Source: Caldilineae bacterium
GTDB lineage: Bacteria; Chloroflexota; Anaerolineae; JAAEKA01
Assembly (NCBI GenBank): GCA_020634555.1
Contig: JACKBK010000008.1
Location: 60,925-124,924, forward strand
Reading direction: 5' to 3'
DNA length: 64,000 nt
In this document: one piece after another, positions 8,024 through 17,018 of the stretch
How positions within the stretch are numbered: the first letter of the stretch is position 1
Layout of the letters: each line of letters opens with the position of its first letter
Made by a program: the position numbers and the translations under genes
Notes under the pieces: model-generated
The model's database searches: none
What the model saw: only the letters and a program-made list of their open reading frames with translations
What the model was told of the DNA's origin: nothing

Positions 8024-9427
8024 TTACTGCGCTGTTTCGCCGTCGCGCTGGAGAACCTTGGCAGCGACCACAGCCGCGGGGATGGCAACAGCCGCCGCCA
8101 CGCCCGCGCCGATCAGCGCCTTGTCCAGGTTGCTGCGGCCGGAGAAGCCGGCGTTGTGAGCCGCGTCGGTGTGGCGGCGCTGAGCTGCCACCTCGGGCGC
8201 CTCGGTGAATGCAGTCTTGAAGACCTCAATCGACTGCGGGATAACCTCCATGCCCATGCGCTCCAGCCGCACGCCCTCTTGTCCCACATCCGGCCAGCCC
8301 TGCTCGTCAGGCTGCACCTGCTCCCAGTTAGCGAAGAGGCGACCCCACTCGCTCTGTAAGGCATCGGACATCATCTCCTCGCCCTTGAAGGGGTACCAGT
8401 ACATGTCGTGATAGGCCACCGACGCCAGGTATGACCACGGCGCGAGCACCGTCTTCAGCGACCACTCGATGGGCGCCTTCAGCGGACCCCAGTAGATCTT
8501 GTGCTGCATGCGCGATGCGAAGGTCATCTCCTTAAACGGCCCCTGGAAATGCCAGTTTTCGGCCGCCGCATCCAGGTCGCCGACGATCTCGATCTCGTCG
8601 GGATCGCCGCAGCCCAGGCCGAGTTCGTGGGCCAGCCGGATATATTTGATGTCCAGCGGGTTGAAGCCCATCAGCTTGGCAGCCATCGCGTCGATCGCGA
8701 CCTGGTCGCTGCTGGCCAGAAGTACGTTCTTGACGTGCGGATACATGCAGCGCGGCCCGGGGCCATCGCCGGCAAAAGTCCCGTCCATGACCGCAAAGAC
8801 GCCGCGGTGGATCTTCTTCTGAATCATCAGCAGATCCACCAGCGTTTCGTGGATCACCGGATGGGTCCAGTGGCGCCGCTCGTTGAGCAGCCCGCCAAAC
8901 GCGTTCTTCATCGCGCCGGTGGTGGTGGTGAAAATGTGCGCCTTGATGGTCGGCAGGTGAATGATGTTCTCGCCAATGAAGCGCTTCGGAATGTAGAAGC
9001 CGTCGGGATACACCTCGTTGAGCACCAGGAACTTGTCGGCCAAATCGCCCACCGCGTCGCGAATGTGGATCCACTCCTCGCCCTCGTAGAGGTGTACGTT
9101 ACGCAGGCCGTGGGCTTCCACCACGTTGACCTGCTTGTTCTCGCGCTCGCCCAGGTGCGCGTCGATGACCACGGTGCGGTTGTGGCAGGCATGGACCAAG
9201 TCGTCACTGTAGCCGTCCTTCTCCATAGCCCGGATTACGCCCTCAAGCTGCCACGGAGTAGTCGAGGAACCGGGGAAGAAGTAGTGCCAGGAAATGTTGA
9301 TCTTCAGCGCCGTGTCAGCGTCCTTGGCGACCACGTCCTGGTAGTCCGCCAGGTTCATCAGCTGGTGGTAGTCTTCCAACACCGTACGCGGTGAAGTTTT
9401 CAGAATCGCAACTTTACTCTTTGTCAT
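8024..9427 (-). CDS. DUF362 domain-containing protein with C-terminal membrane helix
   Basis: A 467-aa protein whose main body matches the DUF362 family. Blocks typical of the family are visible: VVIDAHLGERENKQ, PTIKAHIFTTTTGAMKNAFGGLL, HETLVDLL, the AVMDGTFAGDGPGPR loop, and the SSDQVAIDAMAAKLMGF block. The biochemical role of DUF362 proteins is not settled. Many family members carry ferredoxin cysteines, but no such cluster is visible here. The C-terminal 30 residues (ALIGAGVAAAVAIPAAVVAA then KVLQRDGE) form a likely transmembrane anchor. The start at 9427 (MTKSKVAIL) is chosen over an upstream ATG at 9541 because AAAGGAAA precedes it at good spacing and family homology begins there. The long leader contains a strong palindrome at 9505-9530. 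Confidence 0.82.
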   Translation of the reverse strand: MTKSKVAILKTSPRTVLEDYHQLMNLADYQDVVAKDADTALKINISWHYFFPGSSTTPWQLEGVIRAMEKDGYSDDLVHACHNRTVVIDAHLGERENKQVNVVEAHGLRNVHLYEGEEWIHIRDAVGDLADKFLVLNEVYPDGFYIPKRFIGENIIHLPTIKAHIFTTTTGAMKNAFGGLLNERRHWTHPVIHETLVDLLMIQKKIHRGVFAVMDGTFAGDGPGPRCMYPHVKNVLLASSDQVAIDAMAAKLMGFNPLDIKYIRLAHELGLGCGDPDEIEIVGDLDAAAENWHFQGPFKEMTFASRMQHKIYWGPLKAPIEWSLKTVLAPWSYLASVAYHDMYWYPFKGEEMMSDALQSEWGRLFANWEQVQPDEQGWPDVGQEGVRLERMGMEVIPQSIEVFKTAFTEAPEVAAQRRHTDAAHNAGFSGRSNLDKALIGAGVAAAVAIPAAVVAAKVLQRDGETAQ

Positions 9428-9504
9428 GGGTATGTTTCCTTTGCTGTGCAAGAATAGAGCCATCAACCGCGCACAGGACACGCAATGTCTGCTGCGCGCT
9501 ACCG

Positions 9505-9530
9505 GAATTCGGGTATTCGTACCCGAATTC
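9505..9530. promoter_or_regulatory. Perfect palindrome with TTCG loop in the DUF362 leader
   Basis: Arms GAATTCGGGTA and TACCCGAATTC (11 bp each) flank a TTCG tetraloop. It lies between the extended -10 near 9567-9577 and the start codon at 9427. It could be a repressor operator or an RNA hairpin that affects translation or stability. Confidence 0.5.
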
Positions 9531-9566
9531 GTAGATGACATCTATCTTGATGCGTTTCAGCCCCAA

Positions 9567-9577
9567 ATTTTACCACA
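9567..9577 (-). promoter_or_regulatory. Extended -10 promoter for the DUF362 gene
   Basis: On the minus strand this reads TGTGGTAAAAT, identical to the motif in front of the AlbA_2 gene. A weak TTGCCT lies 15 bases upstream. It is about 140 bases from the start codon. Confidence 0.5.
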
Positions 9578-9614
9578 GATTGCGAAGAGGCAAGGAGTTT
9601 GAGGCGCGGGGAGT

Positions 9615-9776
9615 CTGGAGCACGAAGCCGCGAAGGGACGCGAAAATCGCGAAGGGATTCTCACGCTTAGCGCCTCCCTTCATGGCATCACGGTCAAGCC
9701 ACCCCTGACTTTCCCGTCAGCAACGCACCCTGAACGCGACCTTCGTGCTTCGTGATCCAGCGCCTTCGTGGTCCAG
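9615..9776. repeat. MITE-like palindromic element, CTGGATC family, copy R2
   Basis: It begins CTGGAGCACGAAG (9615-9627) and ends with two tandem copies of the inverted end, at 9748-9760 (12 of 13 matching) and 9764-9776. The interior contains the CGCGAAG motifs of the family. It lies between the DUF362 promoter and the 3' end of the GH3 gene and occupies much of this 365-base gene-free stretch. No other feature was seen there apart from the promoter and palindrome listed separately. Confidence 0.6.
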
Positions 9777-9791
9777 CGTCCCCGCAATCCG

Positions 9792-12146
9792 CTACTTCAC
9801 CCGTGACGGCGTCGTGAAAGTCTCCCGTTGCACTTCCACCGCGCTGCCGGTGATGTCGAAGCAGCCGGCCAGCGGCAGGTCGGCGGACGATGTGCCGACC
9901 ATGACCTGCACCGGCCCCGGCTCGATCACCCAACGCATCGCGCGGTCGAGGTACGCCAACTGGTTGGCCGCCAGCTCGAAGGTCACGGTACACGACTCGC
10001 CCGGCGCCAGTTGGACGCGGTGGAAGCCCTTGAGTTCCTTCAGCGGTCGCGTCATGCTGGCGGCGGCGTTGCGGACGTAGAGCTGCACTACCTCGTCTCC
10101 GGCCCGATCACCGGTGTTGGTCACATCGACGCTGATCGCGACCGAGTTGCCCGCGGCGGCCTGCTGCCGGTCCAGCCGCATGTTCGACAGTTCAAAGGTC
10201 GTATAGCTCAGCCCGAAGCCGAAGGGAAAGAGCGGCGTGTTGCTGAGATCGACATAGGTCGTCTTCCAGTGCGAGCGGCCGCCGGAAGGCTTGTGGCCGT
10301 AGTAGATCGGCACCTGGCCGACGGAGCGCGGGAAAGTCATCGGCAGCTTGCCGCCGGGGTTGACCTCCCCGAACAACACATCGGCGATGGCCGGTGCACC
10401 TTCCTCGCCCGGCAGCCAGGCATCCAGAACGGCCCGGACATTCTCAGCGATCCAAGGAATCGATAGCGGCCGGCCGTTGACCAGCACGGCCACTGTTGGT
10501 GTACCAGTAGCCACCACTGCCTCCACCAGCTCCCGCTGCACGCCGGGCAGGCCGAGGTCGGCCCGGTCGCGCGCCTCGCCGCTGGTGCAGTCGTCGGTCA
10601 GCCCTGATTTGTCACCCACCACCAGGATGGCGACGTCGGCCTGCCGGGCCGCGTCAACAGCCTCGTCGAAGCCGTCGCGCCGGTCGCTGTTGACGTCGCA
10701 ACCCTGCGCGTACAGCACGGTCGTGTCCGCGGCAACCGCTGCCCGGATCGCCTCCAGCACCGACGTGATCGGCACGAAGTCCTCGACGATCTCGATGTTC
10801 TGCGCAATGGCCGCGCCGAAAGCGTTGTTGACCTCGCGTGCCTCGATGAGTGTCTCGACGTGGCAAATGTAGGTGTAGTCGCCCACCAGGTTGCGGGCCG
10901 AGTCGGCGTTGGGTCCGATGACAGCGACGGAACCCAGCTCCCTGGACAAGGGCAGCAGGTTGTCGTCGTTTTTCAACAGCACCATCGACTGCTGCGCTAT
11001 TTGACGGGCCAGCGCGCGATCTTTGGGGGTATCGAACGCAGCAGCCGCGGCGCCTTCATCCGCCCACGAGTTCTCAAACAGGCCCATCTGGAACTTGGTG
11101 CGCAGCACGCGCTCGACGCTGCGGTCGATGACCGCCATGTCGATCTCGCCAGCCTCGGCCAGCGCGCGCAGCGGCTCGCCATAACAGTCGGTGCTGGGCA
11201 GTTCTACATCGATGCCTGCCTCCAGCGCGAGCCGGGCCGATGTCGCCTTGTCCTGCGTCACCAGATGCGCCTGCTGAAGCTGATCGACCGCGAAGTAATC
11301 GGAGACCAGCAGGCCGTCGAATCCCCACTGCTCGCGCAGGATCTCGGTCAGCAGCTCGTGCGAGGCCGCGCAGGGCACGCCGTCGATCTCGTTGTAGCCG
11401 TTCATCACCGAGTAGAGCCCGGCCTCTTTGACCGCCGCCTCGAAGGGATGCAGGAACACCTCCCGCAGCTCGCGCGGCGGAATATGGGCCGGGTTCCAGT
11501 TCAAGCCGCCGTCGGTCAGGCCGTATCCGACGAAGTGTTTGGCGGTCGCGATGACGCCCTGGCGCCAGTCGTCGGTCTGCAGGCCGCGTACGTAGGCGAC
11601 GCCCATGCTGGCCACCAGATGGGCATCCTCGCCGAAGGTCTCCTCGACTCGCCCCCAGCGCGGATCGCGCACCACGTCCAGTACCGGCGACAGGCCCTGA
11701 TGCGCACCGACAGCGCGCATTTGCCGGCGCACTACCTCCGCCATCTTGCCGGCCAGCTCCGGCTGCCAGGTGCTGGCCAGACCGATGATCTGGGGAAAGA
11801 CGGTTGCGTCGCGCGCCATATAGCCGGCGCAGCATTCCTCGTGAACCATGGCCGGGATGCCGAGCCGGGTCTCCTCGACAAGGAAGCGTTGGATCGCGTT
11901 GGCCCTGGCCGCGCTCTCTGCCGGTTTGAGATTGCTGGCGCCGCCGATGCGGGTGATCTGGCCGATGCCATGGCCCAGCAGGCGCCTGGCGTCCTTTGGG
12001 TCGTCCAGCTCGTAGATCCAGGCGCTGCCCAACTGAGCCAGCTTTTCCTCCAGCGTCATGCGGACCAGCAGGTCAGCTACCCGCGCCTCGACGGGTTGGG
12101 TAGAGTCGCGATAAATCAGTGCAGTGTCAGTTGTTTTTGTTTGCAT
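9792..12146 (-). CDS. Glycoside hydrolase family 3 (beta-glucosidase/beta-xylosidase)
   Basis: A 784-aa GH3 enzyme that removes terminal beta-linked sugars with retention of configuration. The N-terminal TIM-barrel has the conserved DPRWGRVEETFGED block (161-174), KHFVGYG (203-209) and the nucleophile Asp283 in GFDGLLVSDYF. The C-terminal alpha/beta domain follows (about 390-620; SMVLLKNDDNLLPL, GNPL-like blocks), then a fibronectin-III-like domain (about 680-770). No signal peptide is visible, so it probably acts in the cytoplasm on imported oligosaccharides. It is the last gene of the xylose operon, 117 bases after xylA. A beta-xylosidase role is therefore more likely than glucosidase, but the sequence alone does not decide substrate. 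Confidence 0.9.
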   Translation of the reverse strand: MQTKTTDTALIYRDSTQPVEARVADLLVRMTLEEKLAQLGSAWIYELDDPKDARRLLGHGIGQITRIGGASNLKPAESAARANAIQRFLVEETRLGIPAMVHEECCAGYMARDATVFPQIIGLASTWQPELAGKMAEVVRRQMRAVGAHQGLSPVLDVVRDPRWGRVEETFGEDAHLVASMGVAYVRGLQTDDWRQGVIATAKHFVGYGLTDGGLNWNPAHIPPRELREVFLHPFEAAVKEAGLYSVMNGYNEIDGVPCAASHELLTEILREQWGFDGLLVSDYFAVDQLQQAHLVTQDKATSARLALEAGIDVELPSTDCYGEPLRALAEAGEIDMAVIDRSVERVLRTKFQMGLFENSWADEGAAAAAFDTPKDRALARQIAQQSMVLLKNDDNLLPLSRELGSVAVIGPNADSARNLVGDYTYICHVETLIEAREVNNAFGAAIAQNIEIVEDFVPITSVLEAIRAAVAADTTVLYAQGCDVNSDRRDGFDEAVDAARQADVAILVVGDKSGLTDDCTSGEARDRADLGLPGVQRELVEAVVATGTPTVAVLVNGRPLSIPWIAENVRAVLDAWLPGEEGAPAIADVLFGEVNPGGKLPMTFPRSVGQVPIYYGHKPSGGRSHWKTTYVDLSNTPLFPFGFGLSYTTFELSNMRLDRQQAAAGNSVAISVDVTNTGDRAGDEVVQLYVRNAAASMTRPLKELKGFHRVQLAPGESCTVTFELAANQLAYLDRAMRWVIEPGPVQVMVGTSSADLPLAGCFDITGSAVEVQRETFTTPSRVK

Positions 12147-12170
12147 GTTACTCTCGTGGAGATACTGAAA

Positions 12171-12231
12171 ACCTCCCGCAGACTGTGATCAGGCGTCTCA
12201 CGAACGATCAGCCGCCAAGCCTGCGGGAGGT
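12171..12231. repeat. 11-bp perfect stem-loop between xylA and the GH3 gene
   Basis: Arms 12171-12181 and 12221-12231 (ACCTCCCGCAG and its complement) enclose a 39-base loop. On the minus strand it is followed by only TTTCAG, so it is at best a partial terminator. It may lower GH3 expression relative to xylA. Confidence 0.5.
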
Positions 12232-12262
12232 AGGGATTCAACCAAACTTTCGCACCACCGAA

Positions 12263-13432
12263 CTATCGAACTCCCAGCAACACCTCGACAGTCAGCTGGT
12301 CCAGCCGCTCGTACGACAGGCCGCGCGCGCCCAGCGCCCGGCGGTCGAAGGTGGCAGCCTTCAGCGCGGCTGCCTTGCTGCGGCTGTACGCGCCCTTGAA
12401 AGCGTCGGTGCTGCCGTCGTCGGCGTTGATCTCAGCGACCAGCGCCTGGATCTCGGCGTCCGCGTTCCACTGCGCGGCCTTCTCCTTCAGGATCAGGTAG
12501 GTGCGCATACAGCCGCGCGCGAAGTCCTTGACGCCTTCGTAGTCCTCCGTGCGATAGGCGTGGGCATCGAAATGCCGGCTGCCGGCGTAGCCCACATCCT
12601 CCAGGAACTTCACCAGGAAGAACGCTGTTTTCAGGTTGACCGCGCCGAAGCGGAAGTCCTGGTCGTAGCGGCCAAAGGCCTGGTCGTTGAGGTCGATATG
12701 GAACAGCTTTCCCGCGTCCCAGGCCTGCGCAACACCATGCAGGAAGTTCAACCCGGCCATGTGCTCGTGGGCCACCTCCGGGTTGACGCCCACCATCTCC
12801 GGGTGGTCCAGCGTCTCGATGAAGGCCAGCATGTGGCCGACGGTGGCGTTGTACATGTCGCCGCGCGGCTCGTTGGGCTTGGGCTCCAGTGCAAACTTCA
12901 GGTCGTAGCTCTGATCCAGCGCGTACTCGCAGAGGAAGTTCATCGCCTCGCGGTTGCGCTGAATAGCTGCCAGCGGATTCTTGGCCGCGTCGGTCTCCAC
13001 GCCCTCACGGCCTCCCCAGAAGACGTAGATCTGTGCGCCCAGTTCGACGCCGAGGTCGATGGCTTGCAACGTCTTCTGCAGGGCATAGGCGCGCACGTTC
13101 GGGTCGTTGCTGGTAAACGCGCCATCTTTGAAGGCCGGATCGGTGAACAGATTGGTAGTCGCCATGGGCACCACCAACCCGGTGTCCGCCAGCGCCTGCT
13201 TGAAGTCCTTGACGATGCGGTCCCGCTCGGCCAGCGTTGCATCGATGGGCACCAGATCGTTGTCGTGGAAGTTGACGCCGTACGCGCCGGCATCGGCCAG
13301 CATGTGGACGATTTCCACGGAAGAGATCGGCTGGCGGGTCGGCTCGCCGAAGGGGTCCCGGCCGATGTTGCCGACGGTCCAAAGACCGAACGTAAACTTA
13401 TGCTCTGGTTTGGGTTGGAATGCGGTGGTCAT
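12263..13432 (-). CDS. xylA: Xylose isomerase
   Basis: A class I (Streptomyces-type) xylose isomerase of 389 aa that interconverts D-xylose and D-xylulose using two divalent metals. Every active-site residue of the family is found with a constant +2 offset from the Streptomyces numbering: His56 and Asp59 (FHDNDLVP), Glu183 and Lys185 (EPKPNEPRGD), Glu219 and His222 (NPEVAHEH), Asp247, Asp257, Asp259 and Asp289. A strong AAAGGAAA ribosome site precedes the ATG. It lies 52 bases after the second permease gene and is part of the operon headed by the LacI regulator. No xylulokinase gene lies in the window, so the next step of the pathway must be encoded elsewhere. Confidence 0.97.
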   Translation of the reverse strand: MTTAFQPKPEHKFTFGLWTVGNIGRDPFGEPTRQPISSVEIVHMLADAGAYGVNFHDNDLVPIDATLAERDRIVKDFKQALADTGLVVPMATTNLFTDPAFKDGAFTSNDPNVRAYALQKTLQAIDLGVELGAQIYVFWGGREGVETDAAKNPLAAIQRNREAMNFLCEYALDQSYDLKFALEPKPNEPRGDMYNATVGHMLAFIETLDHPEMVGVNPEVAHEHMAGLNFLHGVAQAWDAGKLFHIDLNDQAFGRYDQDFRFGAVNLKTAFFLVKFLEDVGYAGSRHFDAHAYRTEDYEGVKDFARGCMRTYLILKEKAAQWNADAEIQALVAEINADDGSTDAFKGAYSRSKAAALKAATFDRRALGARGLSYERLDQLTVEVLLGVR

Positions 13433-13484
13433 GTGTTTCCTTTCTTTGCCGAGCCAACTCTGTCATGAAACCTGTCGAACTTTT

Positions 13485-14330
13485 TTATTCTTTCACAGCG
13501 CCCATTGCGATTCCGTTGACAATGTACCTTGAGAAGATGAGGTAGATAACGAGAATCGGCACAATGGTCACGGCGAGTCCCAGATAGATCGCGCCGTACT
13601 CGGTGCGATAGACATCGCCGCGCATCAACTGCACCAGCATGGGCAACGTGTACTTCTCGATCGAAGAGATCAGGATGAATGCGTTGAAGAAGTTGTTCCA
13701 GGCGGCGACAAAGGCGAAGATGCCCAGCGTAACCGCGCCGGGAACCGCAATTGGCATCATGATGCGATGGAAGATGCCGAACTCACCGGCCCCATCAACC
13801 CGGCCAGCGTCGATGAGGTCGTGGACAACGACCGACTCGAAATATTGCTTGCCGAAAAACACGGCGCCGGCGGAAGCGATGACGGGCAAAATGAGCGACG
13901 CGAAGTTGTCCGTTAGCCCGATCCTCGACATGAACTGATAGAACCCGATGATCGAAAGCTGCAACGGGATCAGCACCAGCAGGATGATGAAGCTGGTGAA
14001 GAGCCGTTTTCCCCTGAAGTTGTAGACGACAATGCCATATGCCGTCATCAATGAGAAATAGACGGCCAAAATCGTCGAACAGGTAGCCACGAAGAGGCTG
14101 TTGGTAAAGCCGCGGAAGAGGTTCAGGCCCCTGCCTCTGAGAATGCCGTAGTTTTCCACCATGTGGGAGCTTGGCAACGCGCTGAGGCCCTGTTGAATCT
14201 CCAGGGTAGAGCGGGTGGCATTCACCAGTACCAGCCAGATCGGAATGATCGTAACAATCACAAGCAGGACGAGGAACACATAGATCAGTCCGCGAAAAAG
14301 GCTGAGATTAGACTTGGATCTCCGTTTCAT
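13485..14330 (-). CDS. Carbohydrate ABC transporter permease (MalG-like)
   Basis: A 281-aa inner-membrane permease of the CUT1 sugar family. About six transmembrane helices are visible, the first at residues 13-35 (LIYVFLVLLVIVTIIPIWLV). The EAA-type coupling motif appears as DLIDAGRVDGAGEFGIFHRI (about 165-184), the loop that contacts the ATPase. It pairs with the MalF-like permease encoded 41 bases upstream and the binding lipoprotein before it. No ATPase gene is in the cluster, so a shared MsmK/UgpC-type ATPase from elsewhere is probably used, as is usual for CUT1 systems. The substrate is inferred as xylose, xylosides or xylo-oligosaccharides from the adjacent xylA and GH3 genes. Confidence 0.93.
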   Translation of the reverse strand: MKRRSKSNLSLFRGLIYVFLVLLVIVTIIPIWLVLVNATRSTLEIQQGLSALPSSHMVENYGILRGRGLNLFRGFTNSLFVATCSTILAVYFSLMTAYGIVVYNFRGKRLFTSFIILLVLIPLQLSIIGFYQFMSRIGLTDNFASLILPVIASAGAVFFGKQYFESVVVHDLIDAGRVDGAGEFGIFHRIMMPIAVPGAVTLGIFAFVAAWNNFFNAFILISSIEKYTLPMLVQLMRGDVYRTEYGAIYLGLAVTIVPILVIYLIFSRYIVNGIAMGAVKE

Positions 14331-14371
14331 CTTGTCGTCTCCTGGGTTTGAACAATACGCTGAATTAGGTT

Positions 14372-15286
14372 CTACGATTTCTCGCGCAGGAAGTAGAATA
14401 TGCCCAATGCGATGACTGTTGTCATGATAAAGACCACCACGCCGACAGCCGATGCGGCCCCTATGTGGCCCTGGGCACTGCTGAACTTCAGGTACATCAA
14501 CATGTTGTTGGTCAAAATCGACCCACTGGGCGAGCCTCTGCCGTCGGTCAGCAGATAGGGGATATCAAACATCTGCATCCCACCGACCAGCGAAGTCACA
14601 AACACGTAGATCAGAATCGGCTTCAACAACGGGATCGTAATCCAGCGGAACATCTTCCATTCATCGGCGCCGTCGATCATGGCTGATTCGTAGAGTGAAA
14701 CGGAGATTGAAGTCATGCCGGCCATGATGATAATGATTGTTGCCCCAAACCACATCCACCACTGGATGAAGATCACCAGGCCGCGGGCAACAACCTGATT
14801 CTGCAGCCACTGCACCGGTTCCGCCAGTATCCCGGAGCGCACCAGTGCTTGATTGACAGGACCAAAAAAGGAGAACAAGCTGAAAAACAAGGCTGCTATC
14901 GCCGCCGGCATCAACAGATTCGGCAGGTAGAAGATAGTTCGCCAGATGCCCACAGCCCTGATCTTCAGCCGGACGCTGGTGAACCAAACGGAAAGCAGCA
15001 ATGCAATACCAATTTGAGGAATGAAATTCAGAGTCCAAAGCAGCCAGGTATTGCCAACCGCCTTCTTGAACAGGGGAGTATCAAACAGGATCTTGTAGTT
15101 TTGCAGTCCAACAAAACTACCATGGCCGCTCATCAACGTTGTATCGGTAAAACTGAGGCGGAAGGTGTTGTAAACCGGATAGAGGCCAAACAACAAGAAC
15201 GCAATGATGAACGGTGCAATGAAGAGATACCCGTAGTAGTCCTTCTTGAACCTGAATCCAGTCTTGTGGCTGTTCGCTGCGGTCAT
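14372..15286 (-). CDS. Carbohydrate ABC transporter permease (MalF-like)
   Basis: A 304-aa inner-membrane permease of the CUT1 family with about six transmembrane helices, the first at residues 19-41 (LFIAPFIIAFLLFGLYPV). The coupling motif is seen as YESAMIDGADEWKMFRWI (about 198-215). It forms the heterodimeric channel with the MalG-like protein encoded 41 bases downstream. The gene follows the sugar-binding protein gene, from which it is separated by 65 bases holding a stable stem-loop. Such stem-loops commonly keep the binding protein more abundant than the membrane subunits. Confidence 0.93.
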   Translation of the reverse strand: MTAANSHKTGFRFKKDYYGYLFIAPFIIAFLLFGLYPVYNTFRLSFTDTTLMSGHGSFVGLQNYKILFDTPLFKKAVGNTWLLWTLNFIPQIGIALLLSVWFTSVRLKIRAVGIWRTIFYLPNLLMPAAIAALFFSLFSFFGPVNQALVRSGILAEPVQWLQNQVVARGLVIFIQWWMWFGATIIIIMAGMTSISVSLYESAMIDGADEWKMFRWITIPLLKPILIYVFVTSLVGGMQMFDIPYLLTDGRGSPSGSILTNNMLMYLKFSSAQGHIGAASAVGVVVFIMTTVIALGIFYFLREKS

Positions 15287-15301
15287 GTTAGGCTCCTTGA
15301 G

Positions 15302-15337
15302 AATGGGCCAGCCCAGTGCTTGCCAGGCTGGCCCATT
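15302..15337 (-). terminator. Stem-loop between binding-protein and permease genes
   Basis: A 12-bp perfect stem (AATGGGCCAGCC at 15302-15313 with 15326-15337) has a 12-base loop and sits just after the binding-protein stop. No long T-run follows on the minus strand. It probably acts as a partial terminator or 3' stabiliser that raises binding-protein mRNA over permease mRNA. Confidence 0.65.
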
Positions 15338-15351
15338 GTTGTTTCAAAGGG

Positions 15352-16830
15352 TTAGTTTGTCATCAGGTCAGGGAAGTCTAGCGTCAGATTCTCTTTCCAC
15401 GTCGACCACATCTCGTCCAGCGTAATCTCGCCGTTGAGATATTGGTTGAGCGGATCGTTCATCGCACGCTGGATAGCGTCGTCTGAGCCTTGCATCAACT
15501 TAGCGTTGACGGAAGGCGCTGCTTCGGCGAAGCCGGCGTAGCTGTTCTGGCCGGCCAGGAAGGCGCTCAGGTCTGAGTTGTCGAAGGACGGAATGATCTT
15601 GTCCACCACCACCTTACTTGAGACGAAGTCGCCGGGCGCCTGCATCTGGTCGTCAGGAACCTGCGGATCGATAGCCTTCAGGTATTCGTTGGTGTAGACA
15701 CCGGTAGCCCAGTTGGTCAGGTTCTCCTGATCCAGCGTAGCAAAGCGCACGAAGTCCTTGGCAACATCCATGTGCGGTGCGTCCTTCAACACACCCAGCC
15801 ACGTGCCGCCCCACTGATAGGGCAGCGGGCCGGTGATGACGCCCCAGTCGCCGCTGGTGTCGCTGCTGCCATCAGCCGATTTCGCGTTGGGCGCCAGCAC
15901 GTAGGGCAGACCCCACGTCGGCAGGAAGTAGGAGAAGACCTTCTTGGGAGTGCCGTTCGCGTCCACCAGGCTGTCATTCATGCCGGCGAACCAACCTTCC
16001 TGCCACTGCTGTGCCTGGGCCTCGTAGCCCTCATCCCGGAACAGCTTGGCCGTCTCGACATACTTGTCCACCATGGGATCGACAGTCAGGGTATTGTCCA
16101 CAACCCACGGCTGCTCGCGGTTGGCGAAGAAGGGATTCTGGAAATCGCCGCTGGAGGCTACCATGTAGGTGTCGCCGCCAGACTTCTCTTTGACAACAGC
16201 AGCCGCGGCCGTGAACTTGTCCATATCGGACAGCAGCGCCTGGATCTCGGTAGGATCATCGGTGCCAAAGTATTCCTTGGCCAGGCTGCGGCGATAGAAC
16301 AGCGCACCAGGGGTTGCCTGATAAGCAAATGCCTTGGTGACGCCATCGTAGGTGCCAACATCGAGGACGAAGGGGTAGGTCTCGTCTTCCTGCGCATACG
16401 GCAGCAACTCGGCCAGATCGGCAAGAATGTCGGATTCGACGTATTGCTTGACAAAGGATGCTTCCAGAGCGATGACGTCGGGCGCATCGGAGGTGCCAAG
16501 CGCGGCCTTCAGCTTGGTCTGGTACTCGCCGTTGGTCATCGGGATCATGCTGTACGTCGCGTCTACTTCAGGATGCTTCCCTTCGTAGGCAACGGCCATG
16601 GTGTTGATCTCGTTGGTAAACGACCAGATGTTCAGCGGTGTAGTTCCTTCGGCGGCCGCAGGTGCTTCAGTTGCATCGGCGGGGGCAGCCGCATCATCGG
16701 CCGGCGCCGTGGTTGCTTCGGCAGCCGCAGGCGCTGCGGGCGCCTCGGTTGGTTGAGCCGGAGCAGGACAGGCGGCCAAGACCATGGCTACCAGGATCAA
16801 CAGTGCCAAAAGGCGAAAACTTGTCTTCAT
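15352..16830 (-). CDS. ABC transporter sugar-binding lipoprotein
   Basis: A 492-aa extracytoplasmic solute-binding protein of the CUT1 type. The N-terminus is a lipoprotein signal peptide with lipobox LAAC; Cys21 would be lipidated. An Ala/Pro/Thr/Glu-rich spacer (about 22-68) follows, a style frequent in Chloroflexota. The binding domain begins at LNIWSFTNEIN and shows the DAPDVIALEASFVKQYV and LADLAELLPYA blocks typical of family 1 sugar-binding proteins. The ribosome site AGGAGG is strong. It sits between the LacI regulator (188 bases upstream) and the permeases. Ligand is inferred to be xylose or xylo-oligosaccharide. Confidence 0.92.
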   Translation of the reverse strand: MKTSFRLLALLILVAMVLAACPAPAQPTEAPAAPAAAEATTAPADDAAAPADATEAPAAAEGTTPLNIWSFTNEINTMAVAYEGKHPEVDATYSMIPMTNGEYQTKLKAALGTSDAPDVIALEASFVKQYVESDILADLAELLPYAQEDETYPFVLDVGTYDGVTKAFAYQATPGALFYRRSLAKEYFGTDDPTEIQALLSDMDKFTAAAAVVKEKSGGDTYMVASSGDFQNPFFANREQPWVVDNTLTVDPMVDKYVETAKLFRDEGYEAQAQQWQEGWFAGMNDSLVDANGTPKKVFSYFLPTWGLPYVLAPNAKSADGSSDTSGDWGVITGPLPYQWGGTWLGVLKDAPHMDVAKDFVRFATLDQENLTNWATGVYTNEYLKAIDPQVPDDQMQAPGDFVSSKVVVDKIIPSFDNSDLSAFLAGQNSYAGFAEAAPSVNAKLMQGSDDAIQRAMNDPLNQYLNGEITLDEMWSTWKENLTLDFPDLMTN

Positions 16831-17018
16831 CAGGTTACTCCTCCTAAGAGTATTGGGGTTGGGATTGTCGATAGATTGGCTGCAAGCGGGGTTCGTTCGT
16901 TTGTCCTAACAGAGACCTCCTTGTCTGGGTGGGCGGCGTACAAGGCGGAAAAGGCCTTGCCGATCGCCCGAAACGCACACCATTGTGATCGTTGGAAAAC
17001 TCGCGATGAATAGCTGAA

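Noticed and set aside
8024..9541. DUF362 start at 9541
   Set aside because: The 38 extra residues include the palindrome region, have no ribosome site and are not family-like; ATG 9427 has AAAGGAAA.
10860..12188. Long open frame (442 codons) antisense to the GH3 gene
   Set aside because: High GC in the third codon position of the GH3 gene produces long shadow frames. It shows no domain, no ribosome site and lies fully inside a well-supported gene. The same applies to antisense frames at 15772-17013, 30507-31718, 35178-36989, 41260-42471, 52069-53538 and 58273-59979.
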